Assembly (NCBI GenBank): GCA_023653785.1 | Contig: JAMKCH010049271.1 | Location: 124,001-188,000 of the forward strand | Length of the DNA stretch: 64,000 nt | Direction of reading: 5' to 3' | From: Ophioderma brevispina | Lineage: Eukaryota > Echinodermata > Ophiuroidea > Amphilepidida > Ophiodermatidae | Shown here: one piece after another, positions 34,567-45,830 of the stretch | How positions within the stretch are numbered: position 1 is the first letter of the stretch | Layout of the letters: every line of letters starts with the position of its first letter | The notes under the pieces: generated by a model | Databases searched by the model: none | The model's input: only the letters and a program-made list of their open reading frames with translations | What the model was told of the DNA's origin: nothing | Translations under genes and position numbers: made by a program

Positions 34567-35721
34567 CTAGAATCACATACCAATATTTGCCCATAAAATG
34601 ATGACAAATATATGAAGATAAACACTACTGAGCATCACTTACGAGAAAGTATTCCGTATAATAAGAATCTCAGCCTTATAGCCCCCTATCGTAAAAATTA
34701 GTAGGGGATTATGACATGAAATTAATTTGTAAAGGTGAGGGCTCTCTTTCACACACTTCATAGCTCACAGACGATGCCCGACATTTTGCCTAAATTTAGA
34801 CAAAGGAGTTGAAAATAAGAAGTTGAAAAGGCACGCTGTCGCGTGAGTTTGGTGTTAACAATTTAAATTCGCTATAAAATAATGTAAAGTAATATTTTTT
34901 AACTTTAAAATAGTCTTTCAGGGTCTAGCGCGGGAAGTTAAGGGTATTCTCCGTGATACACTACACTACTGATGGCGTGCAAGTGTTTGTTTGGTGTTTT
35001 TATCCTGTTTAGTGGTGATTTTCGTCTGATAGCTCAATACTATAATCTGTCCTTTCCACATTGGTATCCGCCGGCACTGGATATCACCTTACATTATTTG
35101 ACCAATGAACGACACTATCAAAGGAGAGGACAAAGGGAAGAGAAGACCAGGACTGCCCTCACTAATTGTGGATATCCTAGATGGACGATGGACCCAAAGT
35201 CAAATATCAAATGGATAACAAACATAAGTTCCTAGCAGTGAATCATACACGTGAACTACAGGATACTTCCTACTTCCACGCCGGTCATAGTTCATTGCAC
35301 GCCATCAGTAGTGTAGTGTACCATTGAGAATACCCAACACTGAGACCTGAAAGACTACTGTTAAAGTTGTGTTCGCTTGCAAACTCCAAAGGATTTTAAT
35401 TGAAAAATATTACTTTACAGTATTTTATTAGCTGCTTTAAATTTGTTAACACCAAACTCCGCAACAGCGTTGCCCTTTTTCAGCTTCCTATTTTCAACTC
35501 CTTTGTCTAAATTTAGGCAAAGTGTCGGGCATCGTCTGTGAGCTATGAAGTATGTGAAAGAGAGCCCTCACCGTTACAAAGTAATTTCATGTCATAATCT
35601 CCTACTAATGTTTACGATAGGGGCTACAAGGATGCGATTCTTATTCTACGAAGTGTGATCCTCAGTAGTTTTATAGCAAATATTTGTAGTTTTATGGACA
35701 AATATTGGTATGTGATTCTAG
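34567..35721. mobile_element. Long inverted-repeat element (1155 bp) with a captured centre
   Basis: The left arm 34567-34980 and right arm 35297-35721 are complementary along most of about 415 bp. They start CTAGAATCACATACCAATAT outside and end GCACGCCATCAGTAGTGTAG at the inner edge. Shared internal blocks include TTTGTCTAAATTTAG and GACGATGCCCGACA. The 316-bp centre is unrelated to the arms and contains a Penelope-like peptide fragment. No transposase is present. The short sequence outside the ends shows no clear target duplication. Confidence 0.8.
35122..35193 (+). pseudogene. Penelope-like element fragment (RT to GIY-YIG linker region)
   Basis: The frame reads RRGQREEKTRTALTNCGYPR, then W and TMD. 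The pattern REE-x6-ALxxCGYPxW resembles the linker between the RT and the GIY-YIG nuclease of Penelope-like retroelements, as I remember that family. It lies in the centre of a long inverted repeat, in a frame open from 34972 to 35235. The fragment is short and the match is by eye, so capture from a Penelope-like element is an inference. Confidence 0.4.
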
Positions 35722-35990
35722 GGGAAACCCGAAATAATAATTTTATAAATAACACTGATTTGTATTATTTCAAAAATTTGGAATGTCCAAATCGCAATTA
35801 CAATGGCAATTATAATTACTGCAAAAAATAACTGTCCTTATGACTTACTGAGATTATTGTTAATAACAATGCATTTCCCCGTGTGCGCCCATTTGACATA
35901 TGTTGTGGCCTTTGACTCAGGTTGGTTCTAAGCTCAGGTCAGTGGTCCTTTTGACCAATTTGGCGGGCATTTCTACGGAAATGACCTCTA

Positions 35991-36256
35991 CACTGTAAAA
36001 AATTTCCGTAAAGTTACGGGAAATTTCTGGCAGCAGAATTTCCAGACATTTTAGGGGTAAATTTACAGAAATTTCTGTCACGGAAATACGGAAACCAAAA
36101 AAAAGTCCGGAAATTTGCTGCAAAAATTTTGAAATAACTTTCGTAAATTAACATTTTTTATGTTTTTTGTTTTTTATTTTTATTGTTTTCTAAAACAGAT
36201 TATCCGTAAATTTACGGAAAATCTGTTTTCTTAATTTACGGAAAGTGTTAACAGTG
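35991..36256. mobile_element. TA-flanked MITE with TTTCCGTAA ends, 266 bp
   Basis: TA at 35989-35990 and 36257-36258 flank CACTGT...ACAGTG. The word TTTCCGTAA or its complement TTACGGAAA occurs repeatedly (near 36003, 36204, 36213 and 36235), so the interior is a set of nested inverted motifs. Elements starting CACTGTAAAAAATTTCCG are, to my knowledge, widespread in fish and invertebrates. Non-coding. Confidence 0.75.
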
Positions 36257-36258
36257 TA

Positions 36259-38550
36259 GGTGGCCTTTGACATTTTGGGTCACTGGGACTCCTAAGAAAA
36301 AACGTTTAGACAAAATTGAGCCCCAGATGGTCAAAGAATAACGAAGGTCTAGCCAGAAAAACAGATCTCGATTTAGTAGTATAGATAGCTAATTTCACGT
36401 CGGACGACTAATGTCCAGAATTAAAAGAAGCGTTGTAGTTCAACGATGGTAGTCCTCACAGCGAAGACTCCGAAATGACAGCATGGAAAGTCATATAAAT
36501 AATCATGCAATTTGAGGCGGGCTGAACCTTCCCGGCCAGTCAGCCGTCCTGCTGAGAGGGTGATTATCGCATTACTGCGTACGCCCCTGACTAAACGTGA
36601 GTGTGAACGTATTTCACTGGTGCCTGAGTCATGCCTAAGCCGATTTCAGAAGTTGCAGGTTGCCCACGGTATGCTGGATGTTGCTATGACGATACCTTGC
36701 AAGATACACATCTGGTTCATAATCGTAGATTCGGTTGGGTAAAACTTTAATATCTAGCAGTTGTCTCATTGTGCTTAACGAATAACATTGTATCCCGGCC
36801 ATAGTTACTAATGGACCCTATGCAATCATCACATTTCCTGGGAACTTTAACCAAATTGTAAAAAAAAAAGAAATAACTAAGAAAATGGCAAAGGTGAATG
36901 GCATCCATTTTTACTATAGGGCGATGAAGACCCCTTACAGAACATTTACAAATTTTACCCCGTTAAATTACCCCCCTTTCTCTCACAATGCTCAGCATGA
37001 TAAAGTGGGCATCATCTAGATCAGTAGTGTAATTTCTTTTTGACTTGGGCTGGGATGGGTTTGATGAATTTATGATTGAAACCGAGTTAGCTGACAGATC
37101 CGTTATCTACTAGCACATGTGCGCTTGAAGCGCGCTAACAATTTTTGCATTTAGGAACCTATAATCGTTGATATGTAATTTGTAATTAGAACCAAACATG
37201 CGGCGAGAACGCGCGGAATTTTAACGTTTTTTAAACTATTATGGTAAATTGAAGTTCTTTGTTCCAAAAACATGAACGCCTGAGCATCTAACGATGGTGG
37301 TGATCTATTGACCATATCCGCCCTCAATTCAAATATTGGGTATAAAGACCCCCATCCCCCGGGATTTACTCCTATGACTAGATTTTGGAGTACAGATTAC
37401 TTTTGCCTAGAAACATATGTGTGCAATTTCTGTGCAATTGTGCAAGGGTATATTACCTACACGCACGTAATATTTAAATGCACATGTAGGCATAAAATGG
37501 TAATAATCACTTGTAATGATCATTGTGATAGTTTATTGCTAAATTTATGACTCTATGTGAGTATGCTTTTAAATAATTTTCATCACATTTACATAGCAAT
37601 GTCTATACCTAAAGATGACCGAGTGTCTGTTATGATAACTGATAGAAATCACATGAATATTTGAAAACTGATTTCTTGAGTGTCGGGAGCGTGGATCTTG
37701 ACATCAGAGGTCAGTGACCTTAATTTTTCAAACCCCTATTTCCTATCTAATAGGTTTTTGTCTTGTAATTCCTGAACGGAAGCCTTGACATTCACGTTCT
37801 TGGTGTCTATTCCAATGATATCACATTGTGATTCGCTAATGTTTTTTGATCCTAATTTTGATTTTAAAAAAGCAATTCTTCACATTTTATCGATGTTTAC
37901 AATGGCCTAACAAAAAAAATAGTTTACTACAAACTTTTTTGGTTGGAGATAACCGGATATCATAAAACTTCCCACTCAATTGAGTAACCCCTCACAAACT
38001 GCAGACTTGTCCCAGTTATTCATGATGGAATGATAATTACACAACAAAATTGTTTTGGCAACCGGGGGCTTTTCAATCTGAAATCATAGCATGCAGCTGT
38101 GGCTAAATACCTGTTTTCTGTCTTGTGTCAGGGCAACGGGGGGGAGGGGGGTAGATACGATCTGCTCGATTAGGGAATTGGGGATTTCCATGCATAAGAC
38201 AAATGATGTCCGATTGACAAAGTCTGTTTTTGCCGTGACATTGTTCGTGGATCGTATCTGGAACCACTCAACAAAATTAACACTTTTTTCAGGCAAAGAT
38301 GCTCATTTACCCATTCTTTATTATAAAATATTCCACAGATATCAAATTAAAAAAGTTTGAAAAATATCATTTCATTTCGGGTAAAGTTTTTTTTTGTTGG
38401 TCACCATGAAACTTTTTATACTCCTTTATATTTATTCTTACAATCCTCTCTTTACACAAGTGGTAATGTTTGATATTTTAAGTAAGATATTTTTTATAAG
38501 TTTAGAACAAATATGAAACCATCTAACATTTCAACCGTGGAAGTGGATTT
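36259..38550. other. No gene seen
   Basis: A GC-richer patch at 36510-36680 contains a 76-codon frame without family resemblance. The rest is AT-rich with poly-A and poly-T runs. Confidence 0.45.
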
Positions 38551-38600
38551 CAGTAGGGTCCTTTTGCATTATGTCCATTTTTTCATTCCATTATGTCCCT
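38551..38600. mobile_element. Right half of a family-3 TTAA mini-MITE
   Basis: CAGTAGGGTCCTTT, ATTATGTCCATTTTTTCATT and CCATTATGTCCCTCTAAG follow in the same order as at 19168-19225. The terminal TTAA has become CTAA and the left half is missing. Confidence 0.6.
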
Positions 38601-39657
38601 CTAAGCCCCCATAACGGTCTGGTAACAGATGAATGTGCATGACCTAAAGCCGGCCATTTCCTTGTTCATTGGCTGAAGTTGTACCAATACTAAATTGGAA
38701 GAATTCAATTGAGTGCTCATGTGAAAGGAAGAACAAAATATGTCTATAATCACTTGCCTGGTGACCATGATGGTACCGCACCCCTGCCTCATCTTAGAGA
38801 TGGTGTATGAACCGCAATACTTGTATTCGCTTCCTAATGGTCACATCTGCTTGTGAGCGTCCTGGTCAAAACTACCGTGAGAATGTCAAAGACTTAGCAA
38901 CACACAGCAAACTTTGACAAGATCCAGAAACCAGACCCATGACCTCCAAGATGTAGAAACATTTATTGTCATTTTCTGCAGAAACGCGAAATATCTTAAG
39001 GGGGTTGGAGTCTGACTTTGGTAAAAAATTGTTCCATTTACGAAAATGAGAAAATATGCAATGGCTTAATTGTGTAGATTGTAATCCCCATGCTTTTTAT
39101 TATAATTCGATCCGCAATCGGACAGTCGGTCCCGAGATATGGCTGATCAAGTGAGCAGTGTACGCGCATTTTGCCAAAAACGCATAGTTCCTTTACTTTT
39201 ATCATGTGAAAAATTTAAATGGTTATGTTATACGCCATTTAACGCATTGATTTATTTGGGCTAAGTCGAAGTAAATAAATCCTCATATTATTTTTTTTTG
39301 TCCATAATTTAAAGTAATTGAATGTACTGGGTAAGTGATTTTTTATGTATTTTATTGTTTTCCGCTCACCCTGCGATATTTAGAAAATTATTTATTTTAA
39401 AAATTAATTACCGGACAATGGATGCAAACGATTTCGATGATTCCTTTCATTATAATATGATAATTCAGTACAAAATGAAATTTAAAAAAAATCCATATTT
39501 CACATCAAAAGCGCGGCCTCAATTTGTCTAATGTTTACAGTCTATAACTCGTTTCGTTAAATACGCAAACAACCAAAACGAAAACGAACGGAACTAGAGA
39601 ACGCTTACATGCTATCCCCATGAAAATTTGACACACATTTTCAGCACTATAGAGCTA
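38601..39657. other. No gene seen
   Basis: AT-rich. CTTAAGGGGGTTGGAGTCTG near 38997 looks like a TTAA-type element end, but no partner was found. Confidence 0.4.
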
Positions 39658-39780
39658 GTGAACCATGAAGCCCGATTTTCAAAATTGTGTTTCGCAAATA
39701 AAATTACACCATAAATTATGTGAATGGTCGATTGCCGGTTGCAATGGCAACGGTATCAAAAAATCCGGCTTCATGTTCAC
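39658..39780. repeat. Fold-back sequence, 123 bp
   Basis: GTGAACCATGAAGCCCGATT pairs with the right arm ATCCGGCTTCATGTTCAC with few mismatches. A smaller hairpin (GTTGCAATGGCAAC) lies inside. Confidence 0.6.
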
Positions 39781-40709
39781 TTGCTTATTTACCCCCCCTG
39801 CACATGCCACCCAGTTCCGGCCCAGTAAGCTTGTTTTAGTTAATTTAGTTACGTCCGTTCTAGTGTTTTTAGCCAATCAGGGGCCTTACGTGGTTACCAT
39901 ATGGCAACCAGAGCAAAAATTGACATGAAATTTAAAACTTTGGTGACATGGGCTACAATATGAATGGTTACCATGTATATCCACTGAGTTAAGGAAATTA
40001 AGAAAATCACTTCAAAGTTCACTCACTGCTTCAGACCCCATACTAACCCTCCCTTACACTTGACTAACAGAGCCAACGTGATGGGCATTTTGTCCTGCTC
40101 ATTGAGCTTCCCTTTTTCTACCCTTCCATACCCGATGAGAACTTCATATGCTATTAATGAACAAGCTTGTTCCAACAACTAGTAAGAAGCAAAGTAGGGC
40201 CGTGATATAAATATCAGTTTTGCGGACCTTTAGCTCTCACTCAAAGTATCATGACCTGGCAAAGAAATTTGGACGGAAGCGAGTGTTTGTGACGATTTCC
40301 GCGCCTTTAACGGGAGTTTCCATAACCTGACCCTCTGACACACTTGTTTGTTTCTGCCCACACTTATGAATCGAAACCCTTCACGGAATACCCTTAACGC
40401 CTTGGGAATGTGAGTGTACGGCAAGCATTTACTCATACGGGCAATTTGGATCGCTTTGAGATTGAATGCTCAAAGAACGTAGAATATTTGCTGGCATTTA
40501 GTCGTGTAATATAACAAAAGAATTAGTGTGTGCCATGTGTAAGGCAGTCAAAATTGCAAGACTATACGCTGCAAAATTAGCAATTTTAACAAGTTATATT
40601 TACCAAAGATTTTTTTAAATAATCTGAACCATAAAATCATCCAGACAACCAGACATTGGCGCAATTACAATTGAGAAAGCCATTAACCCCCAAAATTAAA
40701 AAGGTGATA
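39781..40709. other. No gene seen
   Basis: Nothing recognised. Confidence 0.45.
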
Positions 40710-40802
40710 TTTACCCCTATGAATATCATCAGACATGTTTTTCCGCAAGTGGTCTCTGTACTCTTCCGTGAAAATAACGGTTGATGAATATTCATGGGTA
40801 AA
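40710..40802. repeat. Fold-back sequence, 93 bp
   Basis: TTTACCCCTATGAATATCAT pairs with GATGAATATTCATGGGTAAA. Confidence 0.55.
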
Positions 40803-41989
40803 CAGTAAAGGACAATTGAAACAAAGGCAACTAGCGAAAGAAAATCTGATGACTTTTTGTGAATATCGGATTACCATCTACTTCAAGGTTATCTATCGTA
40901 CTATCAGCCAGTAGCGTAAGCAAATCATCAACTTTTCTTCTTCTACAAATACAAAACGATTTTTCACAGGGCAATCGAAGCCTTTTGCTCTTTAAAACAA
41001 CGATAAAAAACTATTGTGATTGTCGGATTACCAGCTGCTTGTTGGCTAAGATATCCAAAGACTACCATTTCAGTCAACACATTGATTCCAAGAGATTGAA
41101 ATCCTTTCTATCTAAAAGGACAATTTAAACATTTTTGCTCTTGATTTGTCTTTAACATTTTAACAATTTAACAATTACAAACCTGTAACGCCAGATCCAT
41201 TAAATATATAGTGGTAGCTGCAAGACAGCTCATTTGGGAATGCCTCAGATGGGTTACCTTCTCACCTAAAATTTTTGACACTAACCTTGCCGTTGACCAT
41301 ATTCGGTAATTGAAACCGCGGACAATCTGTACAAGAAAATTAAAAATTCGTGCTGTCAGACTCGGGGTCAGACAAGTGTACTACTGATGAAAGATCCAAC
41401 AGCCTACTAAAAAATAACATTAGTACGGATTAACCAGTAAATAGGATAATCTTTTCAAACTGCTGATGGGGTCCATTCACTAAATAATTAAGATAAGATC
41501 AGGCTTTCCTGTCAATAAGGTCTCTATCCAGAAGAGTACACCTATTATCGACTAGACCTTGGTGTTGGACTCCTGCACAAATGAACAAAGCAGCATATTT
41601 GGTTTTCATTAATTAAGAAAAAAATAATGCTGCTTCAAGTTGTTTAAATGAAACGAAAAATATATTCTCAACTGTACTGAATTATTACATAAAGTTGTCG
41701 AATTAGTCTTGTCTTGACGTATATGTAAGATCCCCAAGAATATAAGAATTCAAAACACACCGTTATGAAAAAATGATGCGAGTTTGATAAGGTCTGGCTT
41801 GCCTGTTGATTCGTTAGATTTTTGTTATTAGGTTGGAAACAGAGCGAGACGGTGGGAACTGTGCTCCAAAGTGCAGTCACCTGTGACACGACATCTTAAA
41901 TGAACTTTAAGTGATCCTTTTTTTCTGCAAAACCGACTCTGGAACTTTTCTTCCTTTTTTACATTTATCCACCGATGGGCATCTGTAAC
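40803..41989. other. No gene seen; weak direct repeat
   Basis: TTGTGAATATCGGATTACCA near 40858 recurs as TTGTGATTGTCGGATTACCA near 41015. No coding family recognised. Confidence 0.45.
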
Positions 41990-43560
41990 GACCTGCAAAC
42001 AAAGGAAAGATACGGAAACTCGACAAGGAGATCTTATTCTATGTAAGGAATGCAACGACATAGATTTCCGCAAGTTACTAGCACGATAAAAGCACCGGAC
42101 CTCGATACCCTCACCGCCCCGTAACAAGCGGGAACAAATTAGCCCCGGCACCCGGTCCAACGATTTTATACCCACCCCAAATACGCGATTACTTCCAGCA
42201 ACAGACTCGTTCCAGCTAATGATAGACCTTATGTGGAGGTAACCGTACGCGATCCAATGCACGGAAAGATGCAACAACACCACGGACAAGAACAAAACGA
42301 TATAGAATGTATCATGTGTCAGGAACTTTTCCACCAAAAAACCTGACGTGGTTTGTCAGGGTGGAACAAAACCAACTGGGATGTGTACCACGGTAAAAGG
42401 ACATACCCAAGCTGCTGAAAGAGCTCACACAGAAGGTTCATAACCAAGACCAAAGAAATAACATGGGTAAGAAGAAAGGGAAAACGCTCCCTCTCCCTCC
42501 TGTAAATGAACATAAAACAACAATAAATCTACTGGGCCAAACCCAAAGCAACCAGAAGATGATCATGGAGTCAACAAGGTGGACATAGGAGAGAAACCTA
42601 CTGATACTGGTACATCGGACGGGGAAACAGGCTCCTCATAGGGGGGGGGGGAAAAAGAGTCAATAAGTAAGACATTCATGACAGCTGGTCTCCAAGAATA
42701 CCACGGTAAAGTGTATACGCGGTGGGAGAGTTACAGACATCATGCCAATATCAGGGAGGAACCAGTTAAGTAGGACTCTATCATTATCCCTTCCCGGTTT
42801 ACCCACAAGACTGTATAGAGGATGCGATTTGGAACCGGCAAGGCAGCTGTTAAGTGTATGGTTCAGTATGTCCACGAGAAAAGCACCTAACACAAGAATC
42901 ACATATCACCATCTGCCCAAGGAACCCGACGGAGATGGAAACACACCAAAACCGGCGTCGTCGTAGACAACTGAACTATCTGTACAAGGAATTAGCTGCA
43001 ACTTCGGATCATTGTGAACTCATTGATAATGACGCGGGAATTGCCAACTTAGGACCAATGAGCAGACCAAGAACCGCTAATGGTAGAGGTTCACCTATCC
43101 AAGCAAGGGGGACACGGAAGCTACTAACAAACATCAATTCGCAATGCCCCATCATCAAGCCGACGACAAGGAAATCCTACCCGCCTACAGAGCAACAAGA
43201 AAGTGACATGAAACCAAAGGGAAAGAAGGATGTTACTGCTGTGGAGAAAAGAGAACTTAACCACCAGAAGAAGATGTAAATATGGAAAGCCTTTGAAATG
43301 CAACAAATGTGGCGGAATTGGAAAACAAGTAAAAGAACTGTAAATAGGCTGTAGGCAAAGAGGAAATATATGCCGTTTCTGAATTTAACAGAGAAAAATT
43401 GCTTTTAGCGGCAGTGATTGCATGGGTTTTCAAAGTGGTGAGTATTATAATAACTTGTATGTAACAATTTGAGGTCCTTAAAGATGAATGTAATGGTAGA
43501 GTAGACGATAAGGGTAAATACCTCAATGATAGTACTGAAGATTCACACGTTGTAAATAAT
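41990..43560 (+). pseudogene. LINE-B ORF1: decayed nucleic-acid-binding protein with zinc knuckle
   Basis: The stretch upstream of the LINE-B endonuclease carries scattered zinc-finger-like pieces. LILCKECNDIDFRKLLA (about 42030-42085) resembles part of a PHD-type finger as found in some LINE ORF1 proteins. A basic, arginine-rich run (HQNRRRRRQLN) occurs at about 42945-42975. KCNKCGGIGKQVKEL (43296-43340) is a CCHC zinc knuckle with the histidine and last cysteine lost, followed by GCRQRGN. Frames shift several times. The longest open piece is 42854-43279. The start of the element is not defined; 41990 is where coding-like sequence becomes visible. Confidence 0.55.
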
Positions 43561-43689
43561 GACTAACCTCGAGGTACACTCTAAAACATACGGTAGGCGC
43601 ATAGAAGAGGTTGTGAAACGTAGAATCCAAAGACGGTTGCAATTGTATTAAAAATTGCTTCAATAATATTCCGAGTGCGAAAAGTAAAA

Positions 43690-45830
43690 CATTACGATCT
43701 CAAAACACTTTATTGTGTCGAATCATATTCAGATCATTGGGCTTGCAGAATCATTTCTGAAAGATAAACCACCAGATTAATATAAATGGTTATAATTGGA
43801 TTGGTAAAAACCGCGATAATAATAATAAGAACGTGAGGGTGGAGGATGGAATAGGTTTCCTTATAAGAGATGACGTCAAATTCTTGACGACACGTCTTTG
43901 ACACAAAAGTCCGACACTATGAAAGGACTCTTTGGGGTTAAATTCAGCTGCACCGCGTCTTCGGATTCAGTCTACTTTCTAGCGGTTGCATACTTTCCTT
44001 GTGAAGGGAAATGATCTATGCTAACGCGAAGCTCTATGTTAACCTTCTTTCAGAAATCATAAAATCCAAAAGATAATAATGATGCAATATAAATAAGAGG
44101 GGGCGACTCAACGGGCAAAAAATTGGAAATAATATCGAAGAAGACCCGACAACGATTACAATGGCAAAGGTTTGCTTGATTTATGTGACTAGACTTAATA
44201 TCCTAAACCTGAATGACAAATGTACAGGTGTTTAGACATGGGTAAAAAATCAACAAAGGAAAGTGCTTGACTATATGTGTGTTTTGATATGTTATTACCA
44301 CAATCTTGGGTACCTTTTTGATTGGATTTACAGGATAATCAGCCACCTCAGACAAAGAGACTATTGAAAAAACCACTATGTGTACTACAATACTTTGGGT
44401 AGATGAAATCATAATATCCATAATGCTAATGAAGAGGGCAATGAACTAGTTTATTGGCATCAATGACACCTCAAATTGTATAACCAGGATTGGGAATTAA
44501 ACTAAACTGAATATAAAGAGAGTTTATTTGGCATCGATGACATTAATCTTTTGAATAACCAGGATATAGGAGTAAACTAATAAACTTGAGGAAATTAAAA
44601 TTCTCTGGAAGGCCGAGAAGGCTAACAAATCTTGAGTGCATTCCCACGATGGATGGAATGAAGGGATAATTATTCCGATTTTTAAGAAGAAAGGAGACCG
44701 AAAGACCTTGACAATTACAGAGGCATTACACTAACATCGTGTGTCTCGAAGGTTTATAAGAATTGTCGCCCAGGCAAGTGTCAAAGTTTATCCGAGAGAA
44801 AAATATTCTTAGAGGTTTCAAGGTACGGTAGCTTTCGGAAAGACAGGCGCTGTGAAGCACCACAAATTATATTCAATATTTAAAGTATCTTAGCTACGCG
44901 CCAGCGAAAGGCAAAAAACAACAAGATCTGGCTTTCCTTTGACTTTCAAAAAAAGGCATTCGACACTGTCTGGAGACACGGTCTATTTAAAGCACTCAAG
45001 AGTGTTGGTATTGAGGGAAGCTTCCTAAAATTATTATGAACATGTACGAAAACGTTTAAAAGCAAAGTCATTCAAGATATGGATACAGATTATTTTAATG
45101 TTGAAGAGGTGTGATGTTAGTGTTGAACAAAGGTTGGGTGCGTTCGCATTATTTTCTGCGTGTACATTAACGAACTGCCTAAAATGATTAGATCCAAAAA
45201 CTTGGGTATAAGCATTTTTGGCACAAAAATCGGGTTGTTTGTTCTGGGCAGACGACGTGGTCTAATTGGCGAGAAGGGATCATGATCTTGATAAACTCCG
45301 TGCTGTCGCTAGTGAACTTTTCGAACCAAATGGAAAAAGTGCTTTAAACTACGACAAATCAAATGTACTAATTACAGGCAAGTAAAAGATACAAGAGAAA
45401 ATGGAAAAAAATAAGTAATAATTACATAAAATGAGGTTAATCAGTACAAATACCTAGGGTAAACATAACAAGAAATCAATCAGACCACACTTGCATTGAG
45501 GAAATCTTAAATAAAGGCAACCGCTGTAATAGCTTATATTAAATCAATAATGGACGGCCAGAGGACTTCATAGGGTTATATTGTAATATGGTGACCTTCT
45601 GTGGAAATCGATGGTCTATTCATCTATTAATTACGAATGTGCAATAGGTTTTTCAGCCCCCGCCCCGCACAGTAGAGAGGATGATAGATAAAATCGAAAA
45701 TTACAATATCACATGGCCGTTTCGTAGTATTCTCAAAGCTCCAAGAAATGTGGCCAAGGAAGCTCTATGGAGACCTTGGCTGGCAATCCATCGCCGCAAC
45801 CAAAGAAGAAATATTCGCATTGTTATATGG
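43690..45830 (+). pseudogene. LINE-B ORF2: decayed endonuclease and reverse transcriptase
   Basis: The endonuclease reads NGYNWIGKNRDNNNKNVRVE, then DGIGFLIRDDV, at 43785-43877, a VYFLAVAYFPCEG block near 43970-44005, and NGKGLLDLC at about 44169-44195, all typical of LINE endonucleases. RT motifs follow: GIIIPIFKKKGDRK then LDNYRGITLTS (44659-44735, one-base frameshift between), the IWLSFDFQKKAFDTVW block (about 44925-44970), YINELP (near 45163-45180), and the catalytic box as WADDVV (45245-45262) followed by a stop. The C-terminal block WPFRSILKAPRNVAKEALW and IHRRNQRRNIRIVIW ends near 45830. YRGITL rather than YRPIS suggests a clade different from LINE-A. Frame breaks make it inactive. Confidence 0.8.
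44448..44590 (+). repeat. Two-unit ~72-bp tandem duplication inside LINE-B
   Basis: AGTTTATTGGCATCAATGAC...ATAACCAGGAT...TAAACTAA is repeated from 44521 as AGTTTATTTGGCATCGATGA...ATAACCAGGAT...TAAACTAA with about 75-80% identity. It lies in the endonuclease-RT linker of LINE-B. Confidence 0.65.

Noticed and set aside
38390..38430. CACCATGAAACTTTTTATA matching CACCATGCGAAACTTTTGATA near 56050
   Set aside because: Match is about 25-30 bp in T-rich context; not enough to call a repeat.
38997..39030. TTAAGGGGGTTGGAGTCTGA as a TTAA element end
   Set aside because: No inverted partner with TTAA was found downstream.
41828..42337. A 169-codon minus-strand frame, the longest in the window
   Set aside because: It is antisense to coding-like LINE-B ORF1 sequence and its peptide resembles no family.
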